Source of the DNA: Parascardovia denticolens DSM 10105 = JCM 12538
GTDB taxonomy: Bacteria > Actinomycetota > Actinomycetes > Actinomycetales > Bifidobacteriaceae
Reading direction: 5' to 3'
NCBI RefSeq assembly: GCF_001042675.1
Contig: NZ_AP012333.1
Coordinates: forward strand, 1,612,001 to 1,676,000
Length of the DNA stretch: 64,000 nt
The notes under the pieces were generated by a model, which searched no databases, was not told the DNA's origin, and saw only the letters and a program-made list of their open reading frames with translations. A program made the position numbers and the translations under genes. Shown here piece after piece: positions 7,712 to 18,221 of this stretch (positions within the stretch are counted from its first letter, which is position 1; each line of letters starts with the position of its first letter).

Positions 7712-8707
7712 TCAGATGTCTTCAGGGCTGAAGAAGTTATCACCTTCAAGATCGATCTGGCCAAGGCCCAAGGGGGACTGCTTCAAGGAAAGGCCCATGG
7801 AGTCGAGCTTCTCCTTCACTTCGTCGATGGACTTCTGGCCAAAATTACGAATATCAAGCAGGTCCTGCTCAGACCTCTTGACCAATTCACCAATGGTGTG
7901 GATTCCCTCGCGCTTCAGGCAATTGTAGGAGCGCTGGGTCAGGTTCAGGTCCTCGATGGGGATCTCCATCTGGGGATCGACCTCTTCGACCACGGGGGCC
8001 GGGCCCACCTCCACGCCTTCGGCCTGGTTGTTCAGCTCATGGAAGAGCCCGAAGAGCTCGACCAGAGTGGAACCGGCGGAGGCCACCGCGTCGCGGGGGG
8101 AGATGGAAGGCTTGGTTTCCACATCCACAGTGAGCTTATCGAAGTCGGTACGCTGTTCCACACGGGTGGGGTCGACCTTGTAGCTCACCTTGAGCACTGG
8201 GGAGTAGATGGAGTCCACAGGGATGCGGCCGATTTCATCGCCTTCCTGCTTGTTCATCTGTGCGGGGACATAACCACGTCCACGTTCCACGGTGAATTCG
8301 ATTTCGAGTTCGCCATCTTCGGCAAGAGTCGCGATGTGCAGGTCGGGGTTGGCGACCACCACACCGGCCGGAGGGGTGATGTCAGCCGCGGTCGCCTCAC
8401 CCTCGCCGCTCTTGCGCAGATACATCACGACGGGCTCATCATACTCGGAAGTAAGAACGAGCTCCTTGATGTTCAAAAGAATCTCAGCGACGTCTTCCTT
8501 CACGCCTGGCAGAGCGGTGAACTCATGCAGGGCTCCGGAGATACGCACTGATGTCACTGCTGCCCCAGGGATCGAACTCAGCAGGGTGCGGCGCAGGGAG
8601 TTGCCCAAAGTGTAACCGAATCCTGGCTCCAGAGGCTCGATGGTGAAGCGGGAACGCTGGGGATTGATTTGTTCCTCAGTAAGTGACGGACGCTGTGCAA
8701 TAAGCAC
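7712..8707 (-). CDS. rpoA: DNA-directed RNA polymerase subunit alpha
   Basis: 331 residues, starting at a GTG preceded by GAAAGGA. The N-terminal assembly domain ([20 protein letters not shown]) and the C-terminal DNA/activator-binding domain (around [19 protein letters not shown]) are both intact, joined by an acidic linker near residue 240. It follows rpsK directly; rpsD, often between rpsK and rpoA in actinobacteria, is absent here. Confidence 0.97.
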   Translation of the reverse strand: MLIAQRPSLTEEQINPQRSRFTIEPLEPGFGYTLGNSLRRTLLSSIPGAAVTSVRISGALHEFTALPGVKEDVAEILLNIKELVLTSEYDEPVVMYLRKSGEGEATAADITPPAGVVVANPDLHIATLAEDGELEIEFTVERGRGYVPAQMNKQEGDEIGRIPVDSIYSPVLKVSYKVDPTRVEQRTDFDKLTVDVETKPSISPRDAVASAGSTLVELFGLFHELNNQAEGVEVGPAPVVEEVDPQMEIPIEDLNLTQRSYNCLKREGIHTIGELVKRSEQDLLDIRNFGQKSIDEVKEKLDSMGLSLKQSPLGLGQIDLEGDNFFSPEDI

Positions 8708-8785
8708 TTTGTTATCCTTTCAGCTAGATCGGCTGTGCACATGCCGATCTGTGCGGGTTGGATCTGTTTTTTATGTCTTAGTGCT

Positions 8786-9184
8786 TCAGACGCGACGACG
8801 CTTAGGGGGGCGTACGCCGTTGAAAGCCTGGGGGGTCTTGTCGGTGATGGAACCGACTTCGAGACCGGCAGACTGCAAGGAACGGATGGCGGTCTCGCGA
8901 CCTGAACCGGGTCCCTTGACGAAGACGTCAACCTTCTTGACGCCATGCTCCTGAGCCTTGCGGGCTGCTGCTTCTGCGGCCATGCCCGCGGCGTAAGGAG
9001 TGGACTTACGTGAGCCCTTGAAACCTACATCACCACCGGATGCCCATGCCACGACGGCACCGGACGGATCAGTGATGGAGACGATCGTATTGTTGAATGT
9101 TGATTTGATATGCGCTTGGCCGACGGGGACCGACTTGCGGTCCTTGCGGCGAGGCTTGCGCGCGGCTTGCTTTGTAGCTGCCAT
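8786..9184 (-). CDS. rpsK: 30S ribosomal protein S11
   Basis: 132 residues. It contains [15 protein letters not shown] and [14 protein letters not shown], the characteristic S11 blocks of the platform protein near the E site, and a basic RPPKRRRV end. It lies 74 bp downstream of rpsM. Confidence 0.97.
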   Translation of the reverse strand: MAATKQAARKPRRKDRKSVPVGQAHIKSTFNNTIVSITDPSGAVVAWASGGDVGFKGSRKSTPYAAGMAAEAAARKAQEHGVKKVDVFVKGPGSGRETAIRSLQSAGLEVGSITDKTPQAFNGVRPPKRRRV

Positions 9185-9258
9185 TGACCCTCGTTTCCTT
9201 TAGCGATGATCGGCCGGACTCTTCTGAATCCCGCCGGAACGCTCAAGCTCTTCTGAGC

Positions 9259-9630
9259 CTAAGCCTTCTTCTTACCTGCGACTGTGCGCTTCGGTCCCTT
9301 GCGGGTGCGAGCGTTGGTCTTCGTACGCTGACCACGGACAGGCAGATGCCTGCGATGGCGAATACCTTGATAGCAGTTGATCTGAACCTTACGACGGATG
9401 TCCGCATCGATTTCACGACGCAGGTCACCTTCGATCTTGTAATTACCCTCGAGGTAATCACGCAGTTGGATGAGCTGCTCGTCAGTCAGATCCTTGACGC
9501 GGATATCTGGAGAGATTCCAGTCGCTGCGAGTGTCTCTTTGGCGCGAGTGCGGCCTACACCGAAGATGTAGGTCAAAGCCACTTCAATGCGCTTATCGTT
9601 GGGGATGTCGACTCCGGCAAGACGTGCCAT
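9259..9630 (-). CDS. rpsM: 30S ribosomal protein S13
   Basis: 123 residues from [14 protein letters not shown]. An in-frame upstream ATG at 9675 would add 15 residues foreign to the family and is rejected. The basic C-terminus ([20 protein letters not shown]) reaches tRNA in the ribosomal head. Confidence 0.96.
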   Translation of the reverse strand: MARLAGVDIPNDKRIEVALTYIFGVGRTRAKETLAATGISPDIRVKDLTDEQLIQLRDYLEGNYKIEGDLRREIDADIRRKVQINCYQGIRHRRHLPVRGQRTKTNARTRKGPKRTVAGKKKA

Positions 9631-9750
9631 TGCGATTTCCTTTGTTCCACGGAGATCGTGCACCCCATCGCCCACTTATGTGGCCTAAGTCTCCGTACTT
9701 AGGGTTCAGCTCACGCTGTGATGAAGTGCCTTACTGTGCCGCTGTGTCTG

Positions 9751-9864
9751 CTAGCCCTGACGCTGCTTATGACGCGGGTTTTCACAGATCACCATGACGC
9801 GGCCGTGGCGACGAATCACGCGGCATTTCTCGCAGATCCGCTTCACACTTGGACTAACCTTCAT
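9751..9864 (-). CDS. rpmJ: 50S ribosomal protein L36
   Basis: 37 residues, [20 protein letters not shown] at the N-terminus and HKQRQG at the end. Cys-X2-Cys with a later Cys and His gives the zinc-binding (C+) form. It lies between infA and rpsM, the standard position. Confidence 0.95.
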   Translation of the reverse strand: MKVSPSVKRICEKCRVIRRHGRVMVICENPRHKQRQG

Positions 9865-9912
9865 GGCTTTCCTTTTCTACTTGGCTGTATTACTGGTACT
9901 TGTTACTCGTGT

Positions 9913-10131
9913 TCACTTGTAGCGGTAGGTAATACGTCCACGAGTCAAATCGTAAGGGCTCATTTCAAGCACTACCCGATCCTGGGGAAGAATGCGGATG
10001 TAGTTCTTCCGCATCTTTCCGGAGATGGTAGCCAGGACGATGTGCTTGTTCTCGAGTTCCACACGGAACATAGCGTTAGGAAGGGCCTCGACGACCCGCC
10101 CCTCGACTTCGATCACATCATTCTTTGCCAT
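9913..10131 (-). CDS. infA: Translation initiation factor IF-1
   Basis: 72 residues, a single S1/OB-fold ([20 protein letters not shown] to GRITYRYK), full family length. It blocks the A site during initiation. Good RBS (GAGGAAAAA) upstream. It is the first translation gene after the inserted LemA/DUF2207 pair. Confidence 0.97.
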   Translation of the reverse strand: MAKNDVIEVEGRVVEALPNAMFRVELENKHIVLATISGKMRKNYIRILPQDRVVLEMSPYDLTRGRITYRYK

Positions 10132-10222
10132 AACTCTTTTTCCTCGTTGTGAATAACTGCATGCCCTCCGGCCGAGGGCACACCGAGTTCAAATGATAAC
10201 ACACCAAACGGACTGGGCGACA

Positions 10223-10867
10223 TCAGGCGCCGAAATCGACCTTCGGGGCCTGACGGTCCGCTTGATCCGTCACTTCGAAGGACTGGGCCTGCTGGAAGTG
10301 GAAGAGACCGGCGATGATGTTGCTGGGGAAGACCTCCTGCTGGGTGTTGTATTTCATGACCACGTCATTGTAGAACTGCCGGGCGTAGCCGATCTTGTCT
10401 TCCAGCTGCTTGAGCTGGGCCTGCAGGTCCAGGAAGTTCTGGTTGGCCTGCAGCTGAGGATAGTTCTCAGCCGTGGCCAGGACGTTGACGATAGCCCTGC
10501 CGAAGGCGGCTTCCGCCGCAGCCCGGGCCTGTAATTGCTCGGCGCTGGGCGCGTCGGCGGCCGAAGAAGAGGCGAAGGGGCTTTCCCCGCCCGCGGCCTG
10601 GGAAGCGTTATAGGAGTTGAGGACGCTTGCCCTGGCCTTGGTCACCTCCTCGAAGACGCTGGATTCATGCTGGGCGTAACCTTTGACGGTCGCCACCAGG
10701 TTGGGGACCAGGTCCGCCCGCTTCTTCAGCTGCACGTCGGTCTGGGCCCAGCCGTTCTTGACGCGGTTGCGCAAGACGACCAAGGCGTTGTACTGTCCCA
10801 CTCCCCAGACAAGCAGGGCGATGATGAGGACGATGATGACGATAAGAACAATCCAGCCTGCGCTCAT
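10223..10867 (-). CDS. LemA family membrane protein
   Basis: 214 residues. One N-terminal membrane helix (WIVLIVIIVLIIALLVWGVG, residues 5-24) is followed by the helical LemA domain with NRVKNGWAQTDVQLKKRADL and the terminal VTDQADRQAPKVDFGA. The topology predicts a short outside N-terminus and a cytoplasmic helical bundle. LemA proteins are widespread, but their molecular role is not settled. The neighbour upstream is a DUF2207 protein, a common partner of LemA. The pair sits inside the ribosomal supercluster between adk and infA. Confidence 0.9.
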   Translation of the reverse strand: MSAGWIVLIVIIVLIIALLVWGVGQYNALVVLRNRVKNGWAQTDVQLKKRADLVPNLVATVKGYAQHESSVFEEVTKARASVLNSYNASQAAGGESPFASSSAADAPSAEQLQARAAAEAAFGRAIVNVLATAENYPQLQANQNFLDLQAQLKQLEDKIGYARQFYNDVVMKYNTQQEVFPSNIIAGLFHFQQAQSFEVTDQADRQAPKVDFGA

Positions 10868-11053
10868 TGCTCATCCTTTCTTTTTGAAGCGATATCCGCG
10901 ATATCCGTCCTTCTGATTTTACCGGAACAGCGGCATCTCGCGCCACGGTCCTGAGCCGACTAGAAGCCGGCACCGGAGCCCCCGGCCGGAATCGGCCAGA
11001 GACCAGCCGGCGCGAAAGCAGCCGACACTGAATCAACCAGTCGCCAACCCTGG

Positions 11054-13402
11054 CTAACGGCCCCCGAAGGAACCGCCGCCGCCGCCGCCTCCGCCGCCGG
11101 AGAAGCCACCACCGGAGAACCCTCCCCCTCCTCCGCCGCCGGAGCCTGACGCTCCGGAGGTGGCGTTGATGGTGTTGATCGCGTCTGCCACTGTCCCTCC
11201 GAAAGAGGAAAGGCTGTCGGAGAAAGCGGACCCGAAATCGGAGAAATCGGTCAGTGAGGAAAGGCCGGCCCCAGCCAAATCGTTGGAGAAGCCTCCGAAG
11301 GACCACTCCCCTCCTGGCATCAACCCGCTCTGGTCCCCTCCGGTCACATCGGACGGCCCGAACGAGGGTGTGGACAGGCCGAACATATAGTTGGGAGCCC
11401 AAATCCAGCCAGTGGAAACCGCCCCCATATCCGCGGCGGTGACCTTCCCCAGCGAAGGCAGGACTTGACGGAATTGCTTCATGACCTCTTTCGACATGCC
11501 GAAAGCGGCAGCGTAAACCAGGTAGTCATCCCACAAGACCAACTCCTCCACTCCTCGGTCGGTGAAATCGCTGAAATCCCTCAGATAGTTGCTGAGCCTT
11601 TCCACCTGGTGCAGGATTTTCTCGCCCCCAGGCAGGACGGCATCAACCCGGCCATAAGCCCAAGCGAACCGGGCGACGAAAATGCCGGCCAAGCCCAGGA
11701 CGAGGAAGTAGGCGAAGGGGCTGAACCAGAGCGTCAAGGCGAAGGCGCTGACCACGGAGGAGAGAGCCAGGAGAGAGACGGGCCAGGTCAGGTTCCGGGG
11801 GGCCCTATCGCTCAGGTAGCGACGCCGTTTGGAGCTGTCCGACTCCAGCAGGGCGTTCAACTGTCTGATCGACTTGGCCGCCAAGGTACCGCCGCGAAGA
11901 AGGAACTTCAGGTCATCCCCGGAGAAGGCGGGACCAATCTCCTGACTCACTTCCAGGAAGATGGATCGCAGCAGCTCCTCCTCGTCGCTCAAAGAATCCG
12001 CCTTGCCCGGCATGCCCTTCCACTCCTCGTCCGGCACCACCACATAGGTTATCTGGAAGGAACCGGATTTCTGGTCGAGGGAGGATGAAGATCCTTCCTG
12101 ACCAGCGGCGGCAGCGGTCAGCATCGCCTTGCCAATCCGCTCTTTGCTCGGGTTCAAGGGATCCAGACCTTGGTAATAATCGGGGGACCCGGGATAGACG
12201 GCGACGGCCCCTTTGGAGATCAAAGACAGCAACAAGGCGGCCATCTGCCTCTTTTCCACGTTGGCATCGGTGGGAATCCCCTGGCTGACCTGCAGGCTCT
12301 GATAGACGGCGGCGGCTTCGGTCGCGGGGATGTCCAAGGGGACATCGCGCACGTATTCGCCCGTGGGCTTGTACCGGTTCGCCCGATAAGCGCGGATGGC
12401 GTTGACTATGGAAGCCACACTCAAGAGGATGATAAGAACGGCGGGGACGATGATCAGGGCCAGGTTCCGGATGGCTTCGCCCCGTCTCCTGCTTTGATCA
12501 TGCTCGAAGGCCCTGCGCTCAGATTCGACTGTGGTCGAGACCGTCTTGTCGGTCGTTTTCCGGCTCACTTCCATGCCCGGGGTCTGGAACATGGCAAGGA
12601 TGTCCAAGTATTGATAAGGACGAATGTTCTCGGCGGTGAAGATCAGGGAACCGTCTTTCCCCCTCCTGCTGGTCGACTGTCCGGAGAAATGATACCAGCC
12701 CCAGGATTTATCCGTCCCCGAGGGAAAGAAAATCCTGCCTTGCAGGTGTTTGACGGGGACGGTGTTGCTGGAGTCGATGATCTCCCACAGGAGCTTGTTC
12801 GCGTCGGTGTAAGCGGTGACGGCGTTCTTGAAGGTGAGGGAAATCTGGAAAGTCCGGGTGCCGGAATCGGTCACGGGGATGTTCCAGCCCAATTCCACTT
12901 GTTTGGACTCGCCTATTTTCAAGGAGGGAGGGATCGGGTCCAGGCCATGGGAGGAGAGCGGGTCGGGGTCATCCCCGGTCAGGGGAACCAGATACCAAGT
13001 GTTGGAAGCCTTTTCGTTCCACTGGTCCTCGTCGATGATGTCGGCCTCCGTGTCCCGGTAATCCACCTGCCGGTAAGGGACCTCTTCGCCGTCGACGATT
13101 TCGGACACCGATACATCGCTGATGGCCGTGGCCTTATCGGCTGACAAAGTGTAATGGCTGAAAAGCTGTCTCCAGACGCGGCCCCGATCCGACAGGTCGA
13201 TGGTCACCTTCTCCTTCACCTGGATATCGCCGTTCTTCAACAGCCAGGCCTGATAGTCCATGTTCTGGTAGACCATGCCCCCGGATTGCTCGGAAGAGGA
13301 CTGGACGGCGGCGAAAATCAGATAAAAGACGGCGATGAGGGCGACCACGACGGTGGTCAGGATGGCCTTGGATAAGGCGTAACGGGAACGGGAAGACTTC
13401 AT
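11054..13402 (-). CDS. DUF2207 membrane protein with glycine-rich tail
   Basis: 782 residues from MKSSRSRYALSK; an ATG six codons earlier is less well spaced from GGGTGG. A signal-like helix at 10-32 is followed by an extracytoplasmic domain to about 310 (typical DUF2207 content, MDYQAWLLKNGDIQVKEKV). A membrane helix lies near 325-345, then a cytoplasmic domain, a pair of helices near 555-600 and a second soluble part. The last 30 residues are almost only Gly with interspersed Phe and Ser. The gene ends 186 bp before lemA with no terminator seen between, so they are probably co-transcribed. A role in the envelope with LemA is inferred from association only. Confidence 0.85.
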   Translation of the reverse strand: MKSSRSRYALSKAILTTVVVALIAVFYLIFAAVQSSSEQSGGMVYQNMDYQAWLLKNGDIQVKEKVTIDLSDRGRVWRQLFSHYTLSADKATAISDVSVSEIVDGEEVPYRQVDYRDTEADIIDEDQWNEKASNTWYLVPLTGDDPDPLSSHGLDPIPPSLKIGESKQVELGWNIPVTDSGTRTFQISLTFKNAVTAYTDANKLLWEIIDSSNTVPVKHLQGRIFFPSGTDKSWGWYHFSGQSTSRRGKDGSLIFTAENIRPYQYLDILAMFQTPGMEVSRKTTDKTVSTTVESERRAFEHDQSRRRGEAIRNLALIIVPAVLIILLSVASIVNAIRAYRANRYKPTGEYVRDVPLDIPATEAAAVYQSLQVSQGIPTDANVEKRQMAALLLSLISKGAVAVYPGSPDYYQGLDPLNPSKERIGKAMLTAAAAGQEGSSSSLDQKSGSFQITYVVVPDEEWKGMPGKADSLSDEEELLRSIFLEVSQEIGPAFSGDDLKFLLRGGTLAAKSIRQLNALLESDSSKRRRYLSDRAPRNLTWPVSLLALSSVVSAFALTLWFSPFAYFLVLGLAGIFVARFAWAYGRVDAVLPGGEKILHQVERLSNYLRDFSDFTDRGVEELVLWDDYLVYAAAFGMSKEVMKQFRQVLPSLGKVTAADMGAVSTGWIWAPNYMFGLSTPSFGPSDVTGGDQSGLMPGGEWSFGGFSNDLAGAGLSSLTDFSDFGSAFSDSLSSFGGTVADAINTINATSGASGSGGGGGGGFSGGGFSGGGGGGGGGSFGGR

Positions 13403-13582
13403 GCTCTTCCACCCTTTCATCGTTGATACGACCGGGTCACCGGACGGTCTCCCGGGCGGTCACTCGCACAGTTGTAAAAGACAGCATACCAAAAGGGAGC
13501 CGACCGGGGAAAGGGAGGGGGGGAAGGGGAAGCGGAGGAGAGCTGAGGCGGGATGAGCCGAAAGGAGGCGGGGGAAGAAAAT

Positions 13583-13622
13583 CAAAAAGGGAAACCCCGC
13601 ATGATGCGCTCATGCGGGGTTC
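13583..13622 (-). terminator. Terminator after adk
   Basis: A perfect 12-bp stem, AACCCCGCATGA pairing with TCATGCGGGGTT around a 5-nt loop, followed on minus by TCCCTTTTTG. It closes the secY-adk unit before the DUF2207/lemA insertion. Confidence 0.88.
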
Positions 13623-13677
13623 CTCTCCCATAGCTCGGATGGCCGACCAGGGTTTAGGTGACCTGGCCCAGCTGAGC

Positions 13678-14247
13678 TTAGGCGACCTGGTCCAGCTGGG
13701 AGATGATCGTCCGGCTGATCTCGTCAATCCGGCCGACCCCATCCACGCTGAGCAGGAGACCGCGTTCCTTGTAGATGGCCAGAAGGGGCTCGGTCTCCTT
13801 GGCGTAAACGTCCAAACGCTTGGCGATGACTTCCGGAGTGTCGTCGGCCCGGCCTTCGATCTCGGCTCTCTTCGTCATGCGCTCCATCAGCACGTCGTGG
13901 TCGGCATGCAAGGCCACCACCCGATCCAAGGGGGTGCACAGGTCGGTCAGGATGGAATCCAAGGCCTCCACCTGGGCGGCGTTGCGGGGGTATCCGTCGA
14001 GGATCCACCCCTGCTTGGCGTCATCCATGGCCAGGCGGTCTTTGACGATGGCGTTGGTCAACTGATCGGGGACCAGCTCGCCCTTGTCCATGAAGGCCTG
14101 GGCCTGCTTGCCCAGCTCCGTCTGGTTCTTCAGGTTATAGCGGAAGATGTCGCCGGTGGAGATGGCCGGGATGCCATAATGCTGGGCCAGAAGGGCGGCT
14201 TGGGTGCCTTTGCCCACTCCTTGGGGACCCATGATCAACAGACGCAT
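13678..14247 (-). CDS. adk: Adenylate kinase
   Basis: 189 residues. P-loop GPQGVGKGTQA, AMP-binding STGDIFRYNL, and DGYPRN present. The LID is the short form without the four-Cys zinc finger. It interconverts ATP + AMP and 2 ADP. It lies 68 bp after secY in the usual order, but map, which often follows, is missing. Confidence 0.96.
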   Translation of the reverse strand: MRLLIMGPQGVGKGTQAALLAQHYGIPAISTGDIFRYNLKNQTELGKQAQAFMDKGELVPDQLTNAIVKDRLAMDDAKQGWILDGYPRNAAQVEALDSILTDLCTPLDRVVALHADHDVLMERMTKRAEIEGRADDTPEVIAKRLDVYAKETEPLLAIYKERGLLLSVDGVGRIDEISRTIISQLDQVA

Positions 14248-14315
14248 GTTGCTCCTTTATTTGATATTCTTTGCTTGCCTTGCTTGCCTTGCTTATTTTG
14301 TTTGCCTGGCTCGCC

Positions 14316-15650
14316 TTACTTGTTCAATTCCGCCGCGGCGCTGGCCTCATCGGCCTTGAGCAGGAAGCCTTCGTACTGGAACTGCTCGGTCTGGGCCGCC
14401 GCCTGCCGCAAGGTATCCAGACCCACGCCGGCGATGATCAGGATGGTGGTTCCGCCGAAAGGCAGGTTGGAACTCAGCTGCAGGACCATGATGAGCACGG
14501 TGGGCAGCAGGCAGACGAAAAGCAGGTAGAGGGACCCGACCGTGTTGAGACGGTCCACCACGTACTTGAGATACTCGGAGGTGGCGCGGCCTGCACGGAT
14601 GCCGGGGATGAAGCCGCCATACTCCTTCATGTTGTCGGCCGTCTCATCCGTGTTGAAGATGATCGACGTGTAGAAGAAGGTGAAGAAGACGATCATGACC
14701 AAATAAAGGACGATATACCAGGTGCTGGTCGTATTGGCCAGGTTGGTGTTGACCCAGCCGACCCAGGACTGCTTCGGATTGCCGAACTGGGCGATCAGGG
14801 TGGGGATGGCCAGGATGGAGGAGGCGAAGATGGGCGGGATGACGCCGGACATATTCACCTTGATAGGCAAGTAGGTGGAGGTGCCGCCGTACATCTTGCG
14901 GCCAATCATACGGCGGGTGTACTGGACGGGGATTCGACGCTGCATGAGCTCGATGTAGTCCACGAAGATGAGGATGAAGATGACCACGGCCGTCACGATG
15001 CCGAACTTGAGCCACTGACCGTCTTTGTAACCGATGTCCCAGAGCTTGGGAAGGAAGGACGAGCAAATGGAGGTGAAGATGAGGATGGACATGCCGTTGC
15101 CGATGCCTTTATCGGTGATCAACTCGGCCATCCACATGATGAAGCCGGTGGCTCCGGTCATGATGAGGACCATGACGGACAGGTTCCAGATGGAGCTGTC
15201 CGGCACGACCTGCTTGTTGCAGGAGCCGGCGAAGAGCTGGCCGGAGCGGGCGGTGACCAGGATCGTGGTGGATTGGAGCACAGCCAGGCCGATGGTCAGA
15301 TAACGGGTGTACTCGGTCAGCTTGGCCTCGCCCGATTGGCCTTCCTTATGCAGCTCCTCGAAGCGGGGGATGACCACGCGCAGGAGCTGGATGACGATGG
15401 AAGCCGTGATGTAGGGCATGATGCCCAAGGCGAAGATGGACAGCTGCAGGAGGGCGCCGCCGGAGAAGAGGTTGACCAACCCGACGAAGTTCTCCTGGGT
15501 GGCGGCGGCCACGCAGGAATGCACGGCCTTGTAATCCACCCCAGGGGTGGGGATGAAGGATCCCACGCGGAAGATGATGATCAAGAAAATGACGAAGAAA
15601 ATCTTCTTACGAAGTTCCTTCGTCTTCAACGCCTGAATGAGAGTTCTCAC
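14316..15650 (-). CDS. secY: Protein translocase subunit SecY
   Basis: 444 residues with ten hydrophobic segments. The first helix is KIFFVIFLIIIFRVGSFIP and a plug/second-helix region follows. The C-terminal cytoplasmic segment contains YLKYVVDRLNTVG. It is the channel of the Sec translocon. A terminator and a 260-bp spacer separate it from rplO, so secY-adk probably has its own promoter, which I could not assign. Confidence 0.96.
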   Translation of the reverse strand: MRTLIQALKTKELRKKIFFVIFLIIIFRVGSFIPTPGVDYKAVHSCVAAATQENFVGLVNLFSGGALLQLSIFALGIMPYITASIVIQLLRVVIPRFEELHKEGQSGEAKLTEYTRYLTIGLAVLQSTTILVTARSGQLFAGSCNKQVVPDSSIWNLSVMVLIMTGATGFIMWMAELITDKGIGNGMSILIFTSICSSFLPKLWDIGYKDGQWLKFGIVTAVVIFILIFVDYIELMQRRIPVQYTRRMIGRKMYGGTSTYLPIKVNMSGVIPPIFASSILAIPTLIAQFGNPKQSWVGWVNTNLANTTSTWYIVLYLVMIVFFTFFYTSIIFNTDETADNMKEYGGFIPGIRAGRATSEYLKYVVDRLNTVGSLYLLFVCLLPTVLIMVLQLSSNLPFGGTTILIIAGVGLDTLRQAAAQTEQFQYEGFLLKADEASAAAELNK

Positions 15651-15804
15651 CGGACCTCCTCAGTATAGGATCCTTGCCATGAGGATATGTGCAATCCCTA
15701 TATGATATGGTGTTTCTATCTTACCGATGCCGTCTTCGAAGCCATTGTCAGGGCCGGCCCCAGGTCTGCTTCCGATGACGACACACACTAGACTCACAGT
15801 ATAC

Positions 15805-15848
15805 AAAAAACGATAGACCCCACGCGCTTGAGACGCATGGGGCCTATC
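15805..15848 (-). terminator. Terminator of the S10-spc cluster after rplO
   Basis: Minus strand GATAG..CCCCATGCG pairs with the complementary CGCGTGGGG..CTATC arm around a short loop, with two small mismatches, followed by GTTTTTTG. Confidence 0.85.
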
Positions 15849-15912
15849 ACAAATCTCAGCTCTGGAGGAGGAGACCATGGGGATTCCCTGGAATCCCCTC
15901 CCCATCTGATCG

Positions 15913-16374
15913 CTATTCAGCGGACACAGAGCCGCCGGCCGCCTCGATCTTCTTGAGAGCGGAGGCGGAAGCCTTGACCCCCTTGAAGTTGAGAGCCACG
16001 GACAGGTCCCCTTGACCCAGGATCTTCACGGGCTGGTTCTTGCGGACGGCGCCCTTGGCGACCAGGTCCTCCACAGTGACGTCACCGCCTTGGGGAAAGA
16101 GCTCAGCTACCTTGTCAAGGTTGACGACCTGGAACTCCACCTTGAAGGGGTTCCGGAAGCCACGCAGCTTCGGCAGACGCATGTACAGGGGCAGCTGGCC
16201 GCCTTCGAAACCAGGACGGACCTGGTAACGGGCGTGCGTGCCCTTGGTGCCGCGGCCGGAGGTCTTGCCTTTGGAACCTTCACCACGACCGATGCGGGTG
16301 CGGTCCTTCTTGGCGCCTGGGGCCGGACGGAGGTCATGCATCTGAAGAATGTTCACTTCTTTTTCATTAGCCAT
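15913..16374 (-). CDS. rplO: 50S ribosomal protein L15
   Basis: 153 residues. The basic N-terminal arm contains [19 protein letters not shown], followed by [19 protein letters not shown], then the globular C-terminal domain. It starts 2 bp after the rpmD stop. The last ribosomal gene before the mid-cluster terminator. Confidence 0.96.
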   Translation of the reverse strand: MANEKEVNILQMHDLRPAPGAKKDRTRIGRGEGSKGKTSGRGTKGTHARYQVRPGFEGGQLPLYMRLPKLRGFRNPFKVEFQVVNLDKVAELFPQGGDVTVEDLVAKGAVRKNQPVKILGQGDLSVALNFKGVKASASALKKIEAAGGSVSAE

Positions 16375-16376
16375 GA

Positions 16377-16565
16377 CTAGGCCTCCTCTACAGTCACGAG
16401 ATGGGCTACCTTACGGACCAGGCCACGGACGGCGGAAGAATCGGGACGTACGGTGGACTGCCCGATCTTATGCAGACCGAGGGTGCGCACGTTGTCCTTC
16501 TGACGTCGGGTGGCGCCGGCGACGCCCTTGACCAGGGTGATCTTCAGCTGGTTTTCCTTAGCCAT
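16377..16565 (-). CDS. rpmD: 50S ribosomal protein L30
   Basis: 62 residues from [14 protein letters not shown], taking the second of two adjacent ATGs, which abuts the rpsE stop. It contains the L30 signature [19 protein letters not shown]. Confidence 0.95.
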   Translation of the reverse strand: MAKENQLKITLVKGVAGATRRQKDNVRTLGLHKIGQSTVRPDSSAVRGLVRKVAHLVTVEEA

Positions 16566-17302
16566 CACTCACCATCCTTTGCTGTCTTGGCGGCCTGAGC
16601 CTCTTCACGGGCTTTGCGCTCCTCGTCGATGCCGGCGGCCTGCTCGCGGAGCAGACGGTCGGGGGCGACTTCCTGGAGGGAAAGGTCACGACGAGCGGCG
16701 ACTTCCTGCGGCTCTTCCAAGCTCTTGAGGGCCTGGACGGTGGCGCGCACGGTGTTGATGGCGTTGCCGGAGCCCATGGTCTTGGTCAGGATGTCGCTGA
16801 TGCCGGCGCACTCAAGCACGGCGCGGACGGCGCCACCGGCGATGACGCCGGTACCGGGGGCCGCGGGGCGCAGGAAGACGGTTCCAGCGGACTCATGGCC
16901 GATGACGGGATGAGGGATGGTTCCACGCAGACGAGGCACGGTGAACATGTGTTTCTTGGCGTCCAAGTTGCCCTTGGCGATGGCCGCGGGGACCTCGTGG
17001 GACTTGCCGTAACCGACGCCCACGTTGCCCTTGCCGTCACCGACGACCACCAGAGCCGCGAAGCTCATGGTGCGGCCACCCTTGGTGGTCTTGGAGACGC
17101 GACGGATGGTGACCACGCGTTCCAGCATCTCATCGCGCTTATCGTCGCGGTCGCGACGGGAACGACGCTCGCCACGGCCACGGCCGCCACGACGTCCGCG
17201 GCGCTCGTTGGACTCTTCGGCTGCGTCCGCCGCAGGGGTCTCGCCGTTCTGAGTGGCGGCCACGACCTCTTCGGTCTCTTTTACAGTCTGATCATCGCTC
17301 AC
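16565..17302 (-). CDS. rpsE: 30S ribosomal protein S5, with long extensions
   Basis: 245 residues against about 165 in E. coli. About 60 N-terminal residues are acidic then Arg/Gly-rich ([19 protein letters not shown]). The conserved S5 double-stranded-RNA-binding core starts at [16 protein letters not shown] and includes [13 protein letters not shown]. The C-terminus adds a charged tail. It overlaps rplR by 4 bp (ATGA), so translational coupling is likely. Confidence 0.96.
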   Translation of the reverse strand: MSDDQTVKETEEVVAATQNGETPAADAAEESNERRGRRGGRGRGERRSRRDRDDKRDEMLERVVTIRRVSKTTKGGRTMSFAALVVVGDGKGNVGVGYGKSHEVPAAIAKGNLDAKKHMFTVPRLRGTIPHPVIGHESAGTVFLRPAAPGTGVIAGGAVRAVLECAGISDILTKTMGSGNAINTVRATVQALKSLEEPQEVAARRDLSLQEVAPDRLLREQAAGIDEERKAREEAQAAKTAKDGE

Positions 17303-17670
17303 AGCTGCAAACCTCCTTCACGGGCGCCGTCCGCAACAGCTGCGACGCGGCCATGATACTTATTACCGCCACGATCGAAGACGACCACGGAAATGCCGGC
17401 CTCCTTCGCCTTTTGGGCGACCTGTCCGCCGACCTTCTTGGCGGCTTCCGTCTTGGTGCCTTCGAAAGGACCGAAGTCATTGGCCAAGGTGGAGGCGCTC
17501 ACCAGGGTGACTCCCTTGGTGTCGTCGACGATCTGGGCGATCATGTTGCGGTTCGTGCGGGTGACGACAAGACGCGGGCGCTCTGCGGTGCCGACGATCT
17601 TCTTGCGAAGACGAGCATGGCGACGCAGGCGGGAGATTTTCTTGCCCTTACCGAGAATATTGACTGTCAT
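17299..17670 (-). CDS. rplR: 50S ribosomal protein L18
   Basis: 123 residues. [21 protein letters not shown] marks the 5S-rRNA-binding N-terminus, and [10 protein letters not shown] and [17 protein letters not shown] are conserved. One base of overlap with the rplF stop. Confidence 0.96.
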   Translation of the reverse strand: MTVNILGKGKKISRLRRHARLRKKIVGTAERPRLVVTRTNRNMIAQIVDDTKGVTLVSASTLANDFGPFEGTKTEAAKKVGGQVAQKAKEAGISVVVFDRGGNKYHGRVAAVADGAREGGLQL

Positions 17671-18209
17671 TACTTACCAGCCTTTCCTGCCTTGCGGGCG
17701 ATGTGCTCATCGCTGTACTTGATGCCCTTGCCCTTGTAAGGTTCAGGAGCACGAAGCTTGCGGATGTTGGCGGCGACCTGGCCGACGGCCTGCTTGTCGA
17801 TTCCCTTGACGATCACTTCGTTCGCGTTGGGGATCTCGAATTCGATGCCTTCAGGCGGGTTGACGGTGATCGTGTGCGAATAGCCCAGGGAGAACTCGAT
17901 GCCCTTGCCTTTGGCGGTCGCGCGATAACCGGTGCCGACGATCATCAGGTGCTTGCTGAAACCTTCATGCACGCCCTTGACGATGGAAGCGATGATGGAG
18001 CGGCTCAGACCGTGGTTGGCACGGGTCTGACGCTGGTCATCGACGGCTTCGACCTGGATCTCGTTGCCCTCGATCTTCAGGGAGATGCCTTCGGGCATGG
18101 TATAGGAATCCGTGCCCTTGGGGCCTTTGGCGGTGACGGTCTGACCGTCGACCTTGACTTCTACCCCAGCCGGGATGGTGATGGGGAGCTTACCAATATG
18201 TGATGCCAT
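17670..18209 (-). CDS. rplF: 50S ribosomal protein L6
   Basis: 179 residues with the two tandem L6 domains. The second ends in the conserved [16 protein letters not shown]. It lies 12 bp after rpsH. Confidence 0.97.
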   Translation of the reverse strand: MASHIGKLPITIPAGVEVKVDGQTVTAKGPKGTDSYTMPEGISLKIEGNEIQVEAVDDQRQTRANHGLSRSIIASIVKGVHEGFSKHLMIVGTGYRATAKGKGIEFSLGYSHTITVNPPEGIEFEIPNANEVIVKGIDKQAVGQVAANIRKLRAPEPYKGKGIKYSDEHIARKAGKAGK

Positions 18210-18221
18210 TATCGCTCCTCC

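Noticed and set aside
9631-9675. N-terminally longer S13 from the ATG at 9675
   Set aside because: The extra 15 residues do not belong to S13 and the ATG at 9630 begins the conserved MARLAGVD.
14316-15650. Duplicate or accessory SecY
   Set aside because: It is in the canonical place between rplO and adk with full length, so it is the housekeeping copy.
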